A stretch of DNA of 64,000 bases from Vibrio syngnathi (lineage in GTDB: Bacteria > Pseudomonadota > Gammaproteobacteria > Enterobacterales > Vibrionaceae): contig NZ_CP017916.1 in the NCBI RefSeq assembly GCF_002119525.1, positions 558,001-622,000 of the forward strand. The letters are read 5' to 3'. Position numbers and translations under genes: made by a program. The notes below the pieces were generated by a model, which did no database searches, was not told where the DNA came from, and was given only the letters and a program-made list of their open reading frames with translations. Positions within the stretch are counted from its first letter, which is position 1. Every line of letters begins with the position of its first letter. Shown in pieces: positions 26,892 through 37,144 of this stretch.

Positions 26892-29287
26892 TGACCAAAA
26901 TGTTAACGCCAAAAAAGACACCACCTAAAAAAGCGCCAGCAAAGAAGTCACCAGCGACCAAAGCCAAGCCTAGAAAGCCAAGAGCAGCAGCGAAAAAGAC
27001 TAAACCTAAGGCTAAGCCGTCTGGCAAGAGAGGTTGGTTAAAGATTCTGTGGGGCATTTCTTGGAAAGCTGGCTTAGCACTTGCCGCATTGCTGTTGTTC
27101 GTCGGTATCTATCTGGATTCAGTGGTTAAGCAGCGCTTTGAAGGTCAGCTGTTTGATTTACCAACCGTGGTTTATGCGCGAGTGCTAGACCTGTCTCCGG
27201 GTACTGCCGTTAGCTTGGTGCAGGTTAAAAATGAGCTTGATGTACTTAATTATCGTAAGGTGAATGCGCCTCGTCACCCGGGCGAATACTCTTCTTCTTC
27301 AACCAAGATTGAAATGATTCGTCGTCCGTTCGAGTTTGTCGATGGACCGGAAGCGGATCGTCATGTGATGCTGCATTTCAATGGCAACGAATTAACTCGT
27401 ATTCAGTCGCTAGAGAAAAAAGGCGACATGGGCTATCTACGTGTTGAACCGAAAATGCTTGGCATGCTTGAGAAAAGTAACGATGAGCAACGCCTGTTCT
27501 TAAAACGTAATCAATTCCCAGAAGTGATGGTTGATGCCTTATTAGCAACCGAAGACCGAAACTTCTATCAACATGACGGTGTGTCGCCATTGGCCATCGC
27601 TCGTGCAATGGTCGTTAACGTTAAAGCTGGGCGAACGGTACAAGGTGGTAGTACGCTGACGCAACAGTTGGCTAAAAACCTGTTCCTGTCCAGTGAACGT
27701 ACATTGTGGCGTAAGGTTAGTGAAGCCTACATTGCGCTTATCTTAGACCATCGTTACAGCAAAGACCGTATCCTAGAAGCTTACTTAAACGAGGTGTACC
27801 TTGGGCAAAATGGTGGGCAAGCGATTCATGGCTTCGGTTTAGCGTCTCGTTTGTACTTCGGTCAACCAATTCAAGAGCTCCGTATCGATCAGCTAGCACT
27901 GCTGGTGGGTATGGTGAAAGGGCCTTCGTATTACAATCCGGTTCGTTATCCTGAGCGTGCGAAGACTCGACGCGACCTGGTTCTTCGCTTATTGATGCAG
28001 CAAGACATATTAACACCGCGACAATACGAAGAAGCGGCGAGTCGTGATTTAGATATTCAAGACAACCCACGTATTGCTAGCCGTCAGCCCGCTTACTTCC
28101 AGCAAGTAAACATTGAGCTTAAGAAGTATGTCGGCGATCGATTTGAAGCGAAAAAAGGGATTCGCGTGTTTACCTCTCTGGATCCAGTTTCTCAAGATAA
28201 GCTAGAAAAGTCGATTGCTCGTAAGGTGCCTGAACTGTCAAAAACGGCAGGTAACAAGTTGGAAGCAGCGGCGATTGCTGTCGATAGAAATACCGGAGAA
28301 ATCCGAGCGATGGTCGGCGGTAAACGTACCGGTTACGATGGTTTTAACCGTGCCTTGAACGCGAGTCGTCCTATTGGTTCATTGGTTAAGCCAGCAATCT
28401 ACTTAACCGCATTAGAGCAACCCCAGAAGTACACATTGGCGACAACCTTGATGGATACACCACTGAGTTTAAAAGGCAGTAAAGGCAGCGTGTGGAGCCC
28501 AAGAAACTTCGATCGTAAGTTCCGTGGCGAAGTACCATTATATGTGGCGCTTTCTAAGTCTTATAACGTGCCAACTGTTCGCTTAGGGATGCAGTTAGGC
28601 ATTGATAGTGTTTCAGAAACGATCGGAAAATTGGGTGTCGATAAAAACGAGATTCGTCCGGTGCCATCGATGTTTTTGGGTTCATTTTCATTAACACCGT
28701 TTCAGGTTGCGCAAATGTACCAAACCATCACCAACTCTGGTCGTATCGCACCTTTGTCTGCGCTTCGTTCTGTGGTTGATAATGAAGGTGAGGTTTTGTA
28801 TCAGTCGATTCCTCGCGTGTCACAAAGCGTTGATCAGCAAGCCGCTTGGCTAACGACCTATGCGATGAAGCGTGGTGTGTCGGAAGGTACTGGTCGTTTC
28901 TTACAAGGTCAGTTTGCGTGGGCTGGATTAGCCGGTAAAACGGGAACCAGTAACGATAGCAGAGACAGTTGGTTCGTGGGTGTTGATGGTCGTGAAGTTA
29001 CGACGATTTGGTTAGGCCGAGATGACAATAAACCGACCAAATTGACAGGCTCTAGTGGTGCATTACGTGTTTATGCTGATTACTTGAAGCAAAGAACGCC
29101 AGAGCAACTACTATTGCCTTGGCCGACCGGAATCGCGACAGCCCGCTATACTCGAACGCCGGAAGGCGCTTTAGAATTAGACTGCGATGGCACCGTTAAA
29201 TTGCCGGTCTGGGATGAAAGTGGCAGCATTAAAAAGGGCTGTGAAAGTCAACCAAAACAGTGGCTAAAGAAGCTTTTTCAGTGGTAA
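26888..29287 (+). CDS. mrcB: Bifunctional penicillin-binding protein 1B
   Basis: Class A PBP of 799 residues that polymerises and crosslinks peptidoglycan. A Lys/Pro/Ala-rich cytoplasmic tail of about 50 residues precedes one transmembrane helix (AGLALAALLLFVGIYL). Next are the UB2H region, the GT51 transglycosylase (EDRNFYQHDGVSP, GGSTLTQQLAKNLFL) and the transpeptidase with SLVK, SYN and KTGTSND boxes. The UB2H domain suggests activation by outer-membrane LpoB. The start overlaps the hrpB stop by ATGA, and the patatin gene follows 38 bases later. Confidence 0.97.
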   Translation: MMTKMLTPKKTPPKKAPAKKSPATKAKPRKPRAAAKKTKPKAKPSGKRGWLKILWGISWKAGLALAALLLFVGIYLDSVVKQRFEGQLFDLPTVVYARVLDLSPGTAVSLVQVKNELDVLNYRKVNAPRHPGEYSSSSTKIEMIRRPFEFVDGPEADRHVMLHFNGNELTRIQSLEKKGDMGYLRVEPKMLGMLEKSNDEQRLFLKRNQFPEVMVDALLATEDRNFYQHDGVSPLAIARAMVVNVKAGRTVQGGSTLTQQLAKNLFLSSERTLWRKVSEAYIALILDHRYSKDRILEAYLNEVYLGQNGGQAIHGFGLASRLYFGQPIQELRIDQLALLVGMVKGPSYYNPVRYPERAKTRRDLVLRLLMQQDILTPRQYEEAASRDLDIQDNPRIASRQPAYFQQVNIELKKYVGDRFEAKKGIRVFTSLDPVSQDKLEKSIARKVPELSKTAGNKLEAAAIAVDRNTGEIRAMVGGKRTGYDGFNRALNASRPIGSLVKPAIYLTALEQPQKYTLATTLMDTPLSLKGSKGSVWSPRNFDRKFRGEVPLYVALSKSYNVPTVRLGMQLGIDSVSETIGKLGVDKNEIRPVPSMFLGSFSLTPFQVAQMYQTITNSGRIAPLSALRSVVDNEGEVLYQSIPRVSQSVDQQAAWLTTYAMKRGVSEGTGRFLQGQFAWAGLAGKTGTSNDSRDSWFVGVDGREVTTIWLGRDDNKPTKLTGSSGALRVYADYLKQRTPEQLLLPWPTGIATARYTRTPEGALELDCDGTVKLPVWDESGSIKKGCESQPKQWLKKLFQW

Positions 29288-29325
29288 AGTCATAATAGAA
29301 AAGAATGACAAGGATAGTTTAGATA

Positions 29326-31665
29326 ATGATTTCTCGTTGGTTAGTGAGTAGCTTGGGTATTGTCGGTACTGTGATCAGTTTTCAACTGTTTGCCGCTACT
29401 GCAGCACAGGTTGATTCATCAGAACATGTTGAACTTAAAGAAGCTCATAAAAGGCCAACCGTTGCTGTCGTTCTTGCTGGTGGTGGGGCAAAAGGTGCAG
29501 CTCACATCGGTGTGCTTAAAGCCCTAGAAGAGATGCAAATTCCGGTTGATTACATTACTGGTACCAGCATGGGCGCATACGTTGGTGGTCTTTATGCGAC
29601 AGGGATGAGCGCTGATGAGATCGAGAGCTTTATTTATACGGTTGATTGGAATCGTGGTTATCGCGATCGCGTTAACCGTAGTGATCGCCGTGTGCGAGAC
29701 AAAGAATATGAAGACCGTTATCAACTGAATACCGATCTCGGTTTAGGTTGGGGCGAAATCAAAGCCAGAAAAGGTGTGGTTCAAGGCCAGAATATGCTGC
29801 GTATTCTGCGCGAGACAACGGGTACTTTATCTCCCCTCGATTCTTTCGACAGCCTCGCTATTCCATATCGCTCTGTCGCAACCGATATTATCGACCTTGA
29901 AGAAGTCGTGATCGATCATGGTCACCTTGTTGATGCTATGATGGCGAGTATGTCAGTACCTGGAGCACTTCCTCCTTATGAAGTTGATGGGCGAATGTTG
30001 GTCGATGGTGGTGTCACCAATAACATGCCAGTTGATGTTGCTCGAGCAATGGGGGCAGACATCGTTATTGCGATTGATATCAGTACTAACTACAAAAGCA
30101 AAGAAGACTTCACTAACTTTTTAGCCGCAGCAGACCAACTCTCTAATTACCTTGTTCAACGCAGCACTCAAGAGCAAGCCGCGACGTTAACAGACGATGA
30201 TTTTTTCCTACGTCCTGATGTTGGGCAAATGGAGACCACCGAGTTCGATAAAATGCCGACGGCTTATCATGCTGGATACGAAGCGACAAGGCAGTATACG
30301 GATCAGCTTTCTAAGTTGGCGCTCTCTAACGCAGACTATCAAAAGTATATCGATCATAAACAGCAAGCTCGAAAGCAGCTAAAACATGGCGACCAGACTG
30401 TCGTTGATAGAGTTATTATTAACAACAACACCCACTATTCAGATAAGTTGATCGAAAATCGTTTAAACCTCGATTCTGGTCAGGTTATTAAAACCAGTGA
30501 AATCGAATCTAAAGTGAAAGATCTTTATGCCTTAGATCGGTTCGAGTTGGTTACTTATGAATTTGAAAATGTTGATGGCGAGGATCAACTGCTGGTCGAT
30601 GTGAACGAAAAATCCTGGGGTCCAAACTACCTCAATTTTCGATTCTTTCTTGAAGATGATTTCTCTACTACCAGCCAGTATTCGCTCGGTGTTTCTGCCA
30701 ACTTTACTGACATTAACAAACATGGCGCAGAGTTAAGAACCAATCTTGAAATGGGTACTGACAAGCGTATTGAAGCGGAACTCTTCTCTCCATTCTTTTC
30801 GAGTCAAAAGTTGTTCACATCTGTGTCTATTGCTTACAGCAACCAGAATCGAAATCTGCCAGCAGGAATTGGCGAGATTGGAGAACCTACACTGGATGCA
30901 ACCAAAGACTATTTACCAATGTCTTATCAAGAGTATCTGAGTGAATTGGCATTGGGCTATCAACCGACATTGTGGCAAGAGCTGAAATTTGGAGCGCGTT
31001 ATACAGATGGTAGCATTGAGGTGGCATCATTACCTTCACTAGGAAGTGGTGGCTATAAACGTATTGGTGCCTTTGCCAGTTATAGATTGGATACATTGGA
31101 TAACTTCAGTCTTCCTACCGAAGGTTATTTTGTCGATTTAGAGTACCTTATCTCTCATGACGATTTTGAGAATGAGAGCTCTAATGGTGGTTCCGATTTT
31201 TCTTCTGAGAGCGATACAGTCTTTGAACTTTCGGCCAATTTTATGGCAGCACAAAGCATTGAAAAGCATACTTTAGTCGCAAAGGTTGATTACGGCATCG
31301 TAGAAAGTAAAAACTCAGTATTTCCTATTGATCCGAAAGAGTTAGGAGGGTTCCTCAATCTATCCGGTATTCCAAGAAATAGTTTGATTGGTCAGAACTT
31401 AGCTTACACCAGTTTGATCTACCGTTATAAGTGGTTTGAAAATGACTTCGGCCTCTTTGAATCACCGTTCTACGTGGGTGCCTCTATTGAACATGGTGGT
31501 GTTTGGTCGAACAATGACTTAAAACTGGATGAAGCTCCAATGTATACAGCAGGCTCTGTTTTTGCTGGTGTCGACTCACCGATTGGGCCGATCATATTAG
31601 CTTATGGTCGAACCGAAGATAACTTTGATTCGGTGTATCTGATTGTTGGTACTTCCTACAAATAA
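29326..31665 (+). CDS. Patatin-like type Vd autotransporter (PlpD type)
   Basis: Secreted or surface lipase-like protein of 779 residues. A signal peptide of about 25 residues ends near FAATAAQ. The patatin phospholipase domain (about 45-330) has the oxyanion motif GGGAKGAAHIG, nucleophile GTSMG and catalytic DGG. A single POTRA-like domain (about 355-430) follows. The C-terminal half is a 16-strand-type beta barrel of the Omp85 superfamily ending in VYLIVGTSYK. This is the layout of Pseudomonas PlpD, where the barrel exports its own patatin passenger. The catalytic Ser-Asp dyad is intact. The substrate is unknown, but phospholipids are likely. Confidence 0.88.
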   Translation: MISRWLVSSLGIVGTVISFQLFAATAAQVDSSEHVELKEAHKRPTVAVVLAGGGAKGAAHIGVLKALEEMQIPVDYITGTSMGAYVGGLYATGMSADEIESFIYTVDWNRGYRDRVNRSDRRVRDKEYEDRYQLNTDLGLGWGEIKARKGVVQGQNMLRILRETTGTLSPLDSFDSLAIPYRSVATDIIDLEEVVIDHGHLVDAMMASMSVPGALPPYEVDGRMLVDGGVTNNMPVDVARAMGADIVIAIDISTNYKSKEDFTNFLAAADQLSNYLVQRSTQEQAATLTDDDFFLRPDVGQMETTEFDKMPTAYHAGYEATRQYTDQLSKLALSNADYQKYIDHKQQARKQLKHGDQTVVDRVIINNNTHYSDKLIENRLNLDSGQVIKTSEIESKVKDLYALDRFELVTYEFENVDGEDQLLVDVNEKSWGPNYLNFRFFLEDDFSTTSQYSLGVSANFTDINKHGAELRTNLEMGTDKRIEAELFSPFFSSQKLFTSVSIAYSNQNRNLPAGIGEIGEPTLDATKDYLPMSYQEYLSELALGYQPTLWQELKFGARYTDGSIEVASLPSLGSGGYKRIGAFASYRLDTLDNFSLPTEGYFVDLEYLISHDDFENESSNGGSDFSSESDTVFELSANFMAAQSIEKHTLVAKVDYGIVESKNSVFPIDPKELGGFLNLSGIPRNSLIGQNLAYTSLIYRYKWFENDFGLFESPFYVGASIEHGGVWSNNDLKLDEAPMYTAGSVFAGVDSPIGPIILAYGRTEDNFDSVYLIVGTSYK

Positions 31666-31758
31666 TCATGCGTAGAGTCACCGTTTAACTGCGTAAATAG
31701 GCAAAAATAGTGGGACTTTCGTCTTAACTTGCTATGTTGGTCAAAATGATAAGATTTT
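31666..31758. other. Intergenic, patatin gene - acnB promoter
   Basis: No gene and no strong terminator hairpin seen between the patatin-gene stop and the acnB promoter palindrome. Confidence 0.5.
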
Positions 31759-31783
31759 AATTTAACGTTAAATTTGCTATTCT
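31759..31783 (+). promoter_or_regulatory. acnB promoter candidate with 16-bp palindrome
   Basis: AATTTAACGTTAAATT (31759-31774) is a perfect palindrome directly abutting an extended -10 element TGCTATTCT (31775-31783). A regulator binding the palindrome would cover the polymerase site. The implied leader is about 150 nt. The binding protein is not identified. Confidence 0.5.
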
Positions 31784-31937
31784 ACCGCCCACAGTTTGGC
31801 CTCTATGATGCCGCTCATCAATACAAATTGAATGACAACAATGGCAATGGAGAGCCAAGTTTCCAAGGATGTTCGCTTCTTTATTTTACTAATAATTATG
31901 AAGGTAAGAAGTGAACCGCAATGAGAGGAAAAAAGTC

Positions 31938-34526
31938 GTGCTTGAAGCCTACCGTAAACACGTCGAAGAGCGTGCTGCCGAGGGAGTTGTCCCAAGACCA
32001 CTAGATGCAGAGCAAGTCGCTGGCCTAGTTGAACTTCTGAAGAATCCACCTCAAGGTGAAGAAGAATACCTTCTTGACCTACTAGAAAACCGAATTCCAC
32101 CGGGTGTAGATGAAGCTGCTTACGTAAAAGCGGGCTTCCTTACTGCTATCACTAAAGGTGAAGTAACATCTCCACTAGTAAGCAAAGCAAAAGCTGCACA
32201 ACTGCTTGGTACTATGCAAGGTGGCTACAACATCGAATCTCTAGTATCTCTACTAGAAGATGCAGAGCTTGCTCCAATTGCTGTTAAAGCTCTTTCTCAT
32301 ACTCTGCTTATGTTCGATGCTTTCTACGATGTAGAAGAGAAAGCCAAAGCAGGTAACGCTTCAGCACAACAAGTACTTCAATCTTGGGCTGATGCTGAAT
32401 GGTTTACAGCTAAAAACAAAGTAGCGGAAAAGATCACCGTTAAAGTATTTAAAGTTACCGGTGAAACCAACACCGATGACCTATCTCCAGCACCTGATGC
32501 ATGGTCACGTCCTGATATCCCAGTTCACGCGAAAGCGATGCTGAAGATGGAACGTGATGGCATTACTCCTGATGAACAGGGTAGCGTTGGTCCAATCAAT
32601 CAAATTGAAGAAATGCAAAAAGACGGCATTCCACTGGCTTACGTTGGTGATGTTGTTGGTACCGGTTCTTCACGTAAATCAGCAACAAACTCAGTGCTTT
32701 GGTTCATGGGTGAAGATATCCCATTCGTACCAAACAAGCGTACTGGTGGTGTTTGTCTTGGTGGTAAAATTGCACCAATCTTCTACAACACAATGGAAGA
32801 CTCAGGCGCGCTACCCATTGAGCTGAACGTACAAGACATGAACATGGGCGATATCATTGATATCTACCCGTACGAAGGTGTTGTTCACAAGAACGGTTCT
32901 GTGATTTCAAACTTTGAGCTAAGCAAAGTACTTCTTGATGAAGTGCGTGCTGGTGGCCGTATTCCACTGATCATTGGTCGTGGCTTAACAGGCCGTGCTC
33001 GTGATGCTTTAGGTCTAGATGAAACGGATCTGTTTGCTAAACCAATTGATCCATCTGCGTCTGATAAAGGCTACACGTTAGCTCAGAAGATGGTTGGTAA
33101 AGCATGTGGCGTTGAAGGTGTGCGTGCTGGTCAGTACTGTGAACCTAAAATGACGACAGTGGGTTCTCAAGATACTACCGGTCCTATGACTCGTGATGAG
33201 CTAAAAGATCTGGCTTGTCTTGGCTTCTCTGCTGACCTTGTTATGCAGTCTTTCTGTCACACATCAGCATACCCGAAACCAGTGGATGTAAACACTCACC
33301 ATACGCTACCTGATTTCATCATGAACCGTGCGGGTGTTTCACTTCGTCCTGGTGATGGTGTTATTCACTCTTGGCTAAACCGTATGCTTCTTCCTGATAC
33401 CGTAGGTACAGGTGGTGACTCACATACTCGTTTTCCTCTAGGTATTTCATTCCCTGCGGGTTCTGGCTTGGTCGCATTTGCGGCGGCAACAGGCGTTATG
33501 CCTCTTGATATGCCTGAATCTATCTTGGTTCGCTTTAAAGGCGAAATGCAACCGGGTATCACACTACGTGACCTAGTACATGCCATTCCGCTTTACGGTA
33601 TCAAGCAAGGTCTACTAACGGTAGAGAAAGCAGGAAAGATCAACGAATTCTCTGGTCGTGTACTCGAAATTGAAGGTGTTGAACACCTATCTGTTGAGCA
33701 AGCATTTGAGCTTTCTGATGCATCAGCTGAACGTTCGGCGGCAGGTTGTACTGTTAAGCTCTCTCAAGAGTCTATCGAAGAATATCTGAACTCGAACGTC
33801 GTTATGCTTAAGTGGATGATCGCGGAAGGTTACGGTGATGTTCGTACTATCGAACGTCGTATTACGGCAATGGAAGAGTGGCTAGCGAACCCTGAGTTGC
33901 TTGCTGCTGATTCAGATGCTGAATACGCTCATGTTATCGAGATTGATCTTGCTGACATCGATCAGCCAATCCTATGTGCACCAAACGATCCGGATGATGC
34001 TCGTCTTCTTTCTGACGTTCAAGGTACTGAGATTCAAGAAGTGTTCATTGGTTCTTGTATGACGAACATCGGCCACTTCCGTGCTGCAGGTAAGATGCTT
34101 GAAGAGTTTAATGGCTCTTTGAATACTCGCCTATGGGTGGCTCCGCCAACGAAGATGGATAAAGACCAACTGACAGAAGAAGGCTACTACGGCATCTTCG
34201 GTCGTGCTGGGGTACGTATTGAAACTCCGGGTTGTTCACTGTGTATGGGTAACCAAGCTCGTGTTGCTGATGCTTCGACGGTTATGTCGACATCAACGCG
34301 TAACTTCCCGAACCGCTTAGGTAATGGTGCGAACGTTTATCTAGCTTCTGCTGAACTTTCTGCTGTTGGTGCGATTCTTGGTCGTATCCCAACGAAAGAA
34401 GAGTACTTAGCGTACGCTGAGAAGATCAATGCAACCGCTGCCGATACTTACCGTTACCTGAACTTCCATAAAATGGGTCAGTACACGGACAAAGCAGATA
34501 CCGTTATCTTCCAAGAACCAGCTTAG
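31938..34526 (+). CDS. acnB: Aconitate hydratase B (bifunctional with 2-methylisocitrate dehydratase)
   Basis: Main TCA-cycle aconitase, 862 residues. It has the AcnB domain order: HEAT-like domain, swivel domain ([19 protein letters not shown]), then the [4Fe-4S] domains. The cluster cysteines are in [11 protein letters not shown] and [10 protein letters not shown] chose the GTG at 31938 ([16 protein letters not shown]). It matches the E. coli N-terminus, gives the normal length and has GAGAGGA 8-9 bases upstream. An upstream GTG at 31911 would add nine basic residues. Codon use indicates high expression. When its cluster is lost, AcnB is also an mRNA-binding regulator in E. coli. Confidence 0.97.
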   Translation: MLEAYRKHVEERAAEGVVPRPLDAEQVAGLVELLKNPPQGEEEYLLDLLENRIPPGVDEAAYVKAGFLTAITKGEVTSPLVSKAKAAQLLGTMQGGYNIESLVSLLEDAELAPIAVKALSHTLLMFDAFYDVEEKAKAGNASAQQVLQSWADAEWFTAKNKVAEKITVKVFKVTGETNTDDLSPAPDAWSRPDIPVHAKAMLKMERDGITPDEQGSVGPINQIEEMQKDGIPLAYVGDVVGTGSSRKSATNSVLWFMGEDIPFVPNKRTGGVCLGGKIAPIFYNTMEDSGALPIELNVQDMNMGDIIDIYPYEGVVHKNGSVISNFELSKVLLDEVRAGGRIPLIIGRGLTGRARDALGLDETDLFAKPIDPSASDKGYTLAQKMVGKACGVEGVRAGQYCEPKMTTVGSQDTTGPMTRDELKDLACLGFSADLVMQSFCHTSAYPKPVDVNTHHTLPDFIMNRAGVSLRPGDGVIHSWLNRMLLPDTVGTGGDSHTRFPLGISFPAGSGLVAFAAATGVMPLDMPESILVRFKGEMQPGITLRDLVHAIPLYGIKQGLLTVEKAGKINEFSGRVLEIEGVEHLSVEQAFELSDASAERSAAGCTVKLSQESIEEYLNSNVVMLKWMIAEGYGDVRTIERRITAMEEWLANPELLAADSDAEYAHVIEIDLADIDQPILCAPNDPDDARLLSDVQGTEIQEVFIGSCMTNIGHFRAAGKMLEEFNGSLNTRLWVAPPTKMDKDQLTEEGYYGIFGRAGVRIETPGCSLCMGNQARVADASTVMSTSTRNFPNRLGNGANVYLASAELSAVGAILGRIPTKEEYLAYAEKINATAADTYRYLNFHKMGQYTDKADTVIFQEPA

Positions 34527-34537
34527 TTCCTCGTTAT

Positions 34538-34648
34538 ATTTGTAGCTGCAGCGTTGTTGACTGCGTACGTTCACCCTAATCACATAGAGCTTCTATGCTC
34601 ATAGGGATGAACGTACTTGTCGCCTAGCTGCAACTCCAACTATTTAGA
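34538..34648. repeat. ERIC element downstream of acnB
   Basis: Second copy of the repeat at 11260-11403. It has the same central inverted arms (TTCACCCTAATCACATAG / CTATGCTCATAGGG) and the same right end (CGCCTAGCTGCAACTCCAA), but lacks the 17-bp insertion. The left terminus is diverged. It lies in the acnB 3' untranslated region before the terminator. Confidence 0.78.
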
Positions 34649-34664
34649 GGAACCCAAATGATAG

Positions 34665-34691
34665 AGCGTCTACTTCGGTAGGCGTTTTTTT
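34665..34691 (+). terminator. Terminator of acnB
   Basis: AGCGTCTAC-TTCG-GTAGGCGTT stem with two G-U pairs and a UUCG tetraloop, followed by a run of T residues. Confidence 0.85.
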
Positions 34692-34793
34692 ATGTCTGAA
34701 TGTTAGTTTACGAGCGACTCGATCTCTTGATGACTTCGCTATATACTCTCGCCTCATTTTTTACCCTATCTGTCATTAGTGCGCGGAGCCTTT

Positions 34794-35162
34794 ATGGAAT
34801 TTGAATTTACACGAAACACTTTAATGGGCGAGTACTATGTAAAGTGCAGCATGGGTCATGAAATTGTTGGCCGCTGGCTTCAAGAAGAGATCGGGAAAGA
34901 TAAGCAGAAACTGGATCACGTGATGGCGTTGATTGAACAATCTCGACAGGATCTGAGTAATGAAGTGACGCTGCTTGGCAAAGAGATCAGCCTTGCTATC
35001 AATGAAGATGACGTAACGATTCAAGAAAACGTGTTAGCGCATGAACAAGAGATGGAAGAGGGCAGTGAGTTCGACTTCTATAATTGTGAAAGCGAAGCAA
35101 GCTGCGGAATCGACGATTTCGAGTTGCTCATCGAACGTTGGATGGACTTTTTAGGCTATTAA
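34794..35162 (+). CDS. yacL: YacL (UPF0231) family protein
   Basis: Small acidic protein of 122 residues with unknown function. MEFEFTRN at the start, SMGHEIVGRWL and the EMEEGSEFDFY and CGIDDFELLI stretches match E. coli YacL. That gene also sits directly after acnB, so the link is conserved. I chose the ATG at 34794 because GGAG lies 8 bases before it; the open frame extends 15 bases further upstream without support. Confidence 0.9.
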   Translation: MEFEFTRNTLMGEYYVKCSMGHEIVGRWLQEEIGKDKQKLDHVMALIEQSRQDLSNEVTLLGKEISLAINEDDVTIQENVLAHEQEMEEGSEFDFYNCESEASCGIDDFELLIERWMDFLGY

Positions 35163-35225
35163 GGTCTAACTTTCTACTCGCTAGTTAGCCCCTATTCTTG
35201 AGTCATTTAGAGCTTTGAAGGCTCC

Positions 35226-35246
35226 GTTGCCCAAAACTGGAGCAAC
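35226..35246. promoter_or_regulatory. Possible second NtrC-like inverted repeat
   Basis: GTTGC-CCAAAACTGGA-GCAAC is an inverted repeat. It has GGAGCA in place of the NtrC half-site GGTGCA and one extra spacer base. Its centre is 52 bp from the better site at 35280-35296. Tentative. Confidence 0.3.
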
Positions 35247-35271
35247 AATAGCGCCACGCATTAAGATAGTG

Positions 35272-35305
35272 AAAAGGCCGCACCACATTGGTGCGGCCTT
35301 TTTCA
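35272..35305. terminator. Terminator of yacL, overlapping an NtrC-like site
   Basis: Fourteen-base-pair perfect stem (AAAAGGCCGCACCA / TGGTGCGGCCTTTT) with a 3-nt loop and a T tract: a strong terminator. Its core GCACC-ACATT-GGTGC also fits the NtrC (GlnG) box TGCACC-N5-GGTGCA except for the outermost pair. It lies about 96 bp upstream of the likely glnK transcription start. Confidence 0.88.
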
Positions 35306-35356
35306 TTCTTACCATCCTAAAATCTTCATGTTATTTAAAATCAATCACTTAACATT

Positions 35357-35373
35357 TTGGCACGCTACTTGGA
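35357..35373 (+). promoter_or_regulatory. Sigma-54 promoter of glnK-amtB
   Basis: TTGGCACGCTACTTGGA matches the sigma-54 consensus TTGGCACG-N4-TTGCA with correct GG (-24) to second-element spacing and one change (TTGG for TTGC). It lies 49 bases before the glnK start codon. NtrC activation under nitrogen limitation is the family norm. Confidence 0.8.
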
Positions 35374-35412
35374 TTGTAATAAGAGAATTAACGGATTAAG
35401 TGAAGAGTTTAA

Positions 35413-35760
<348 letters not shown>

Positions 35761-35787
35761 AGAATTACAAGGACTGGAGACTTTAAT

Positions 35788-37017
35788 ATGGAACTTACAA
35801 CAACAGTAACGGAACTACGTTACGCACTAGACACTTTTTTCTTCCTCATTTCAGGTGCGTTGGTTATGTGGATGGCTGCAGGCTTCGCGATGTTAGAAGC
35901 TGGCCTCGTTCGTTCAAAGAACACCACTGAAATTTTAACTAAGAACATCTGTTTGTACGCGATTGCTTGTACGACTTTCTTAGTGGTTGGTTACAACATT
36001 ATGTACGTAGATAACGGTGAAGGTGGTTGGTTGCCTTCATTTGGCACTCTAATTGGTACTCAAGGTGAAGGCGCAGACCACTCACTAGAGTCTGACTTCT
36101 TCTTCCAAGTTGTGTTCGTTGCAACGGCAATGTCGGTAGTCTCAGGTGCGGTTGCTGAGCGTATGAAGCTTTGGTCATTCCTGATCTTCTCTGTGGTTCT
36201 AACTGCATTTATTTACCCAATGGAAGGCTACTGGACTTGGGGCGGAGGTTTCCTATCAGAAGCTGGCTTCAGTGACTTCGCAGGTTCAGGTATAGTGCAT
36301 ATGGCTGGTGCTTCAGCAGCGTTAGCAGGTGTGCTTCTACTGGGTGCTCGTAAAGGTAAATATGGTAAGAACGGTGAAATCTACCCGATTCCTGGTTCAA
36401 ACATGCCACTGGCAACGCTAGGTACATTTATCCTTTGGTTCGGTTGGTTCGGTTTCAACGGTGGTTCTCAACTTATGGTTTCGGATTTTGAGAACGCAAC
36501 AGCGGTTGGTCAAATCTTCCTTAATACCAACGCAGCAGCAGCAGCAGGTGCGATTGCAGCGCTACTAGTATGTAAAACAACTTGGGGCAAAGCGGATTTA
36601 ACAATGATTCTGAACGGTGCGTTAGCTGGCCTAGTCGCAATCACTGCAGATCCTCTATCTCCATCACCACTATTTTCGGTAGCGATTGGTTCGGTATCTG
36701 GTGCCTTGGTTGTATTCAGTATCATTGCTTTAGACAAAGTTAAGATTGATGATCCAGTAGGTGCTATCTCGGTACACGGTGTGTGTGGTTTCTTCGGTCT
36801 AATGGCTGTGCCACTAAGCAATGCTGATGCAACGTTTGGTGCTCAACTACTGGGTGCAGCAGTAATCTTTGCATGGGTCTTCGGTGCTAGCCTAGCGGTA
36901 TGGGCAGTGCTTAAAGCAACAATCGGTATCCGAGTAACTGAAGACGAAGAACTTGAAGGTATGGACATGCACGATTGTGGTGTTGGCGCTTATCCAGAGT
37001 TTGTGTCTGTAAAATAG
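35788..37017 (+). CDS. amtB: Ammonium transporter AmtB
   Basis: Trimeric inner-membrane ammonium channel of 409 residues with about 11 hydrophobic helices. Family signatures MWMAAGFAMLEAGLVRSKN, DFAGSGIVHMAGA (His of the pore) and DDPVGAISVHGVCG (second pore His) are present. The C-terminal cytoplasmic tail (ELEGMDMHDCGVGAYPE) is the GlnK-binding segment. It shares an operon with glnK. Confidence 0.96.
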   Translation: MELTTTVTELRYALDTFFFLISGALVMWMAAGFAMLEAGLVRSKNTTEILTKNICLYAIACTTFLVVGYNIMYVDNGEGGWLPSFGTLIGTQGEGADHSLESDFFFQVVFVATAMSVVSGAVAERMKLWSFLIFSVVLTAFIYPMEGYWTWGGGFLSEAGFSDFAGSGIVHMAGASAALAGVLLLGARKGKYGKNGEIYPIPGSNMPLATLGTFILWFGWFGFNGGSQLMVSDFENATAVGQIFLNTNAAAAAGAIAALLVCKTTWGKADLTMILNGALAGLVAITADPLSPSPLFSVAIGSVSGALVVFSIIALDKVKIDDPVGAISVHGVCGFFGLMAVPLSNADATFGAQLLGAAVIFAWVFGASLAVWAVLKATIGIRVTEDEELEGMDMHDCGVGAYPEFVSVK

Positions 37018-37069
37018 AACATTATGTATTAATCCATAATTTACAAATATTTACACATTACCCACTTGA

Positions 37070-37097
37070 AACCTGCTCTCATGAGCAGGTTTTTTTG
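37070..37097 (+). terminator. Terminator of glnK-amtB
   Basis: AACCTGCTC-TCAT-GAGCAGGTT followed by TTTTTTG. Confidence 0.93.
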
Positions 37098-37144
37098 TGC
37101 TCTATCATTGAAATTAATATTTTAATAAATATAATAACGCAACT

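Noticed and set aside
31777..32100. Minus-strand frame ending in a hydrophobic helix in the acnB leader
   Set aside because: The membrane-like C-terminal part has no ATG, GTG or ribosome binding site of its own and the rest is antisense to acnB.
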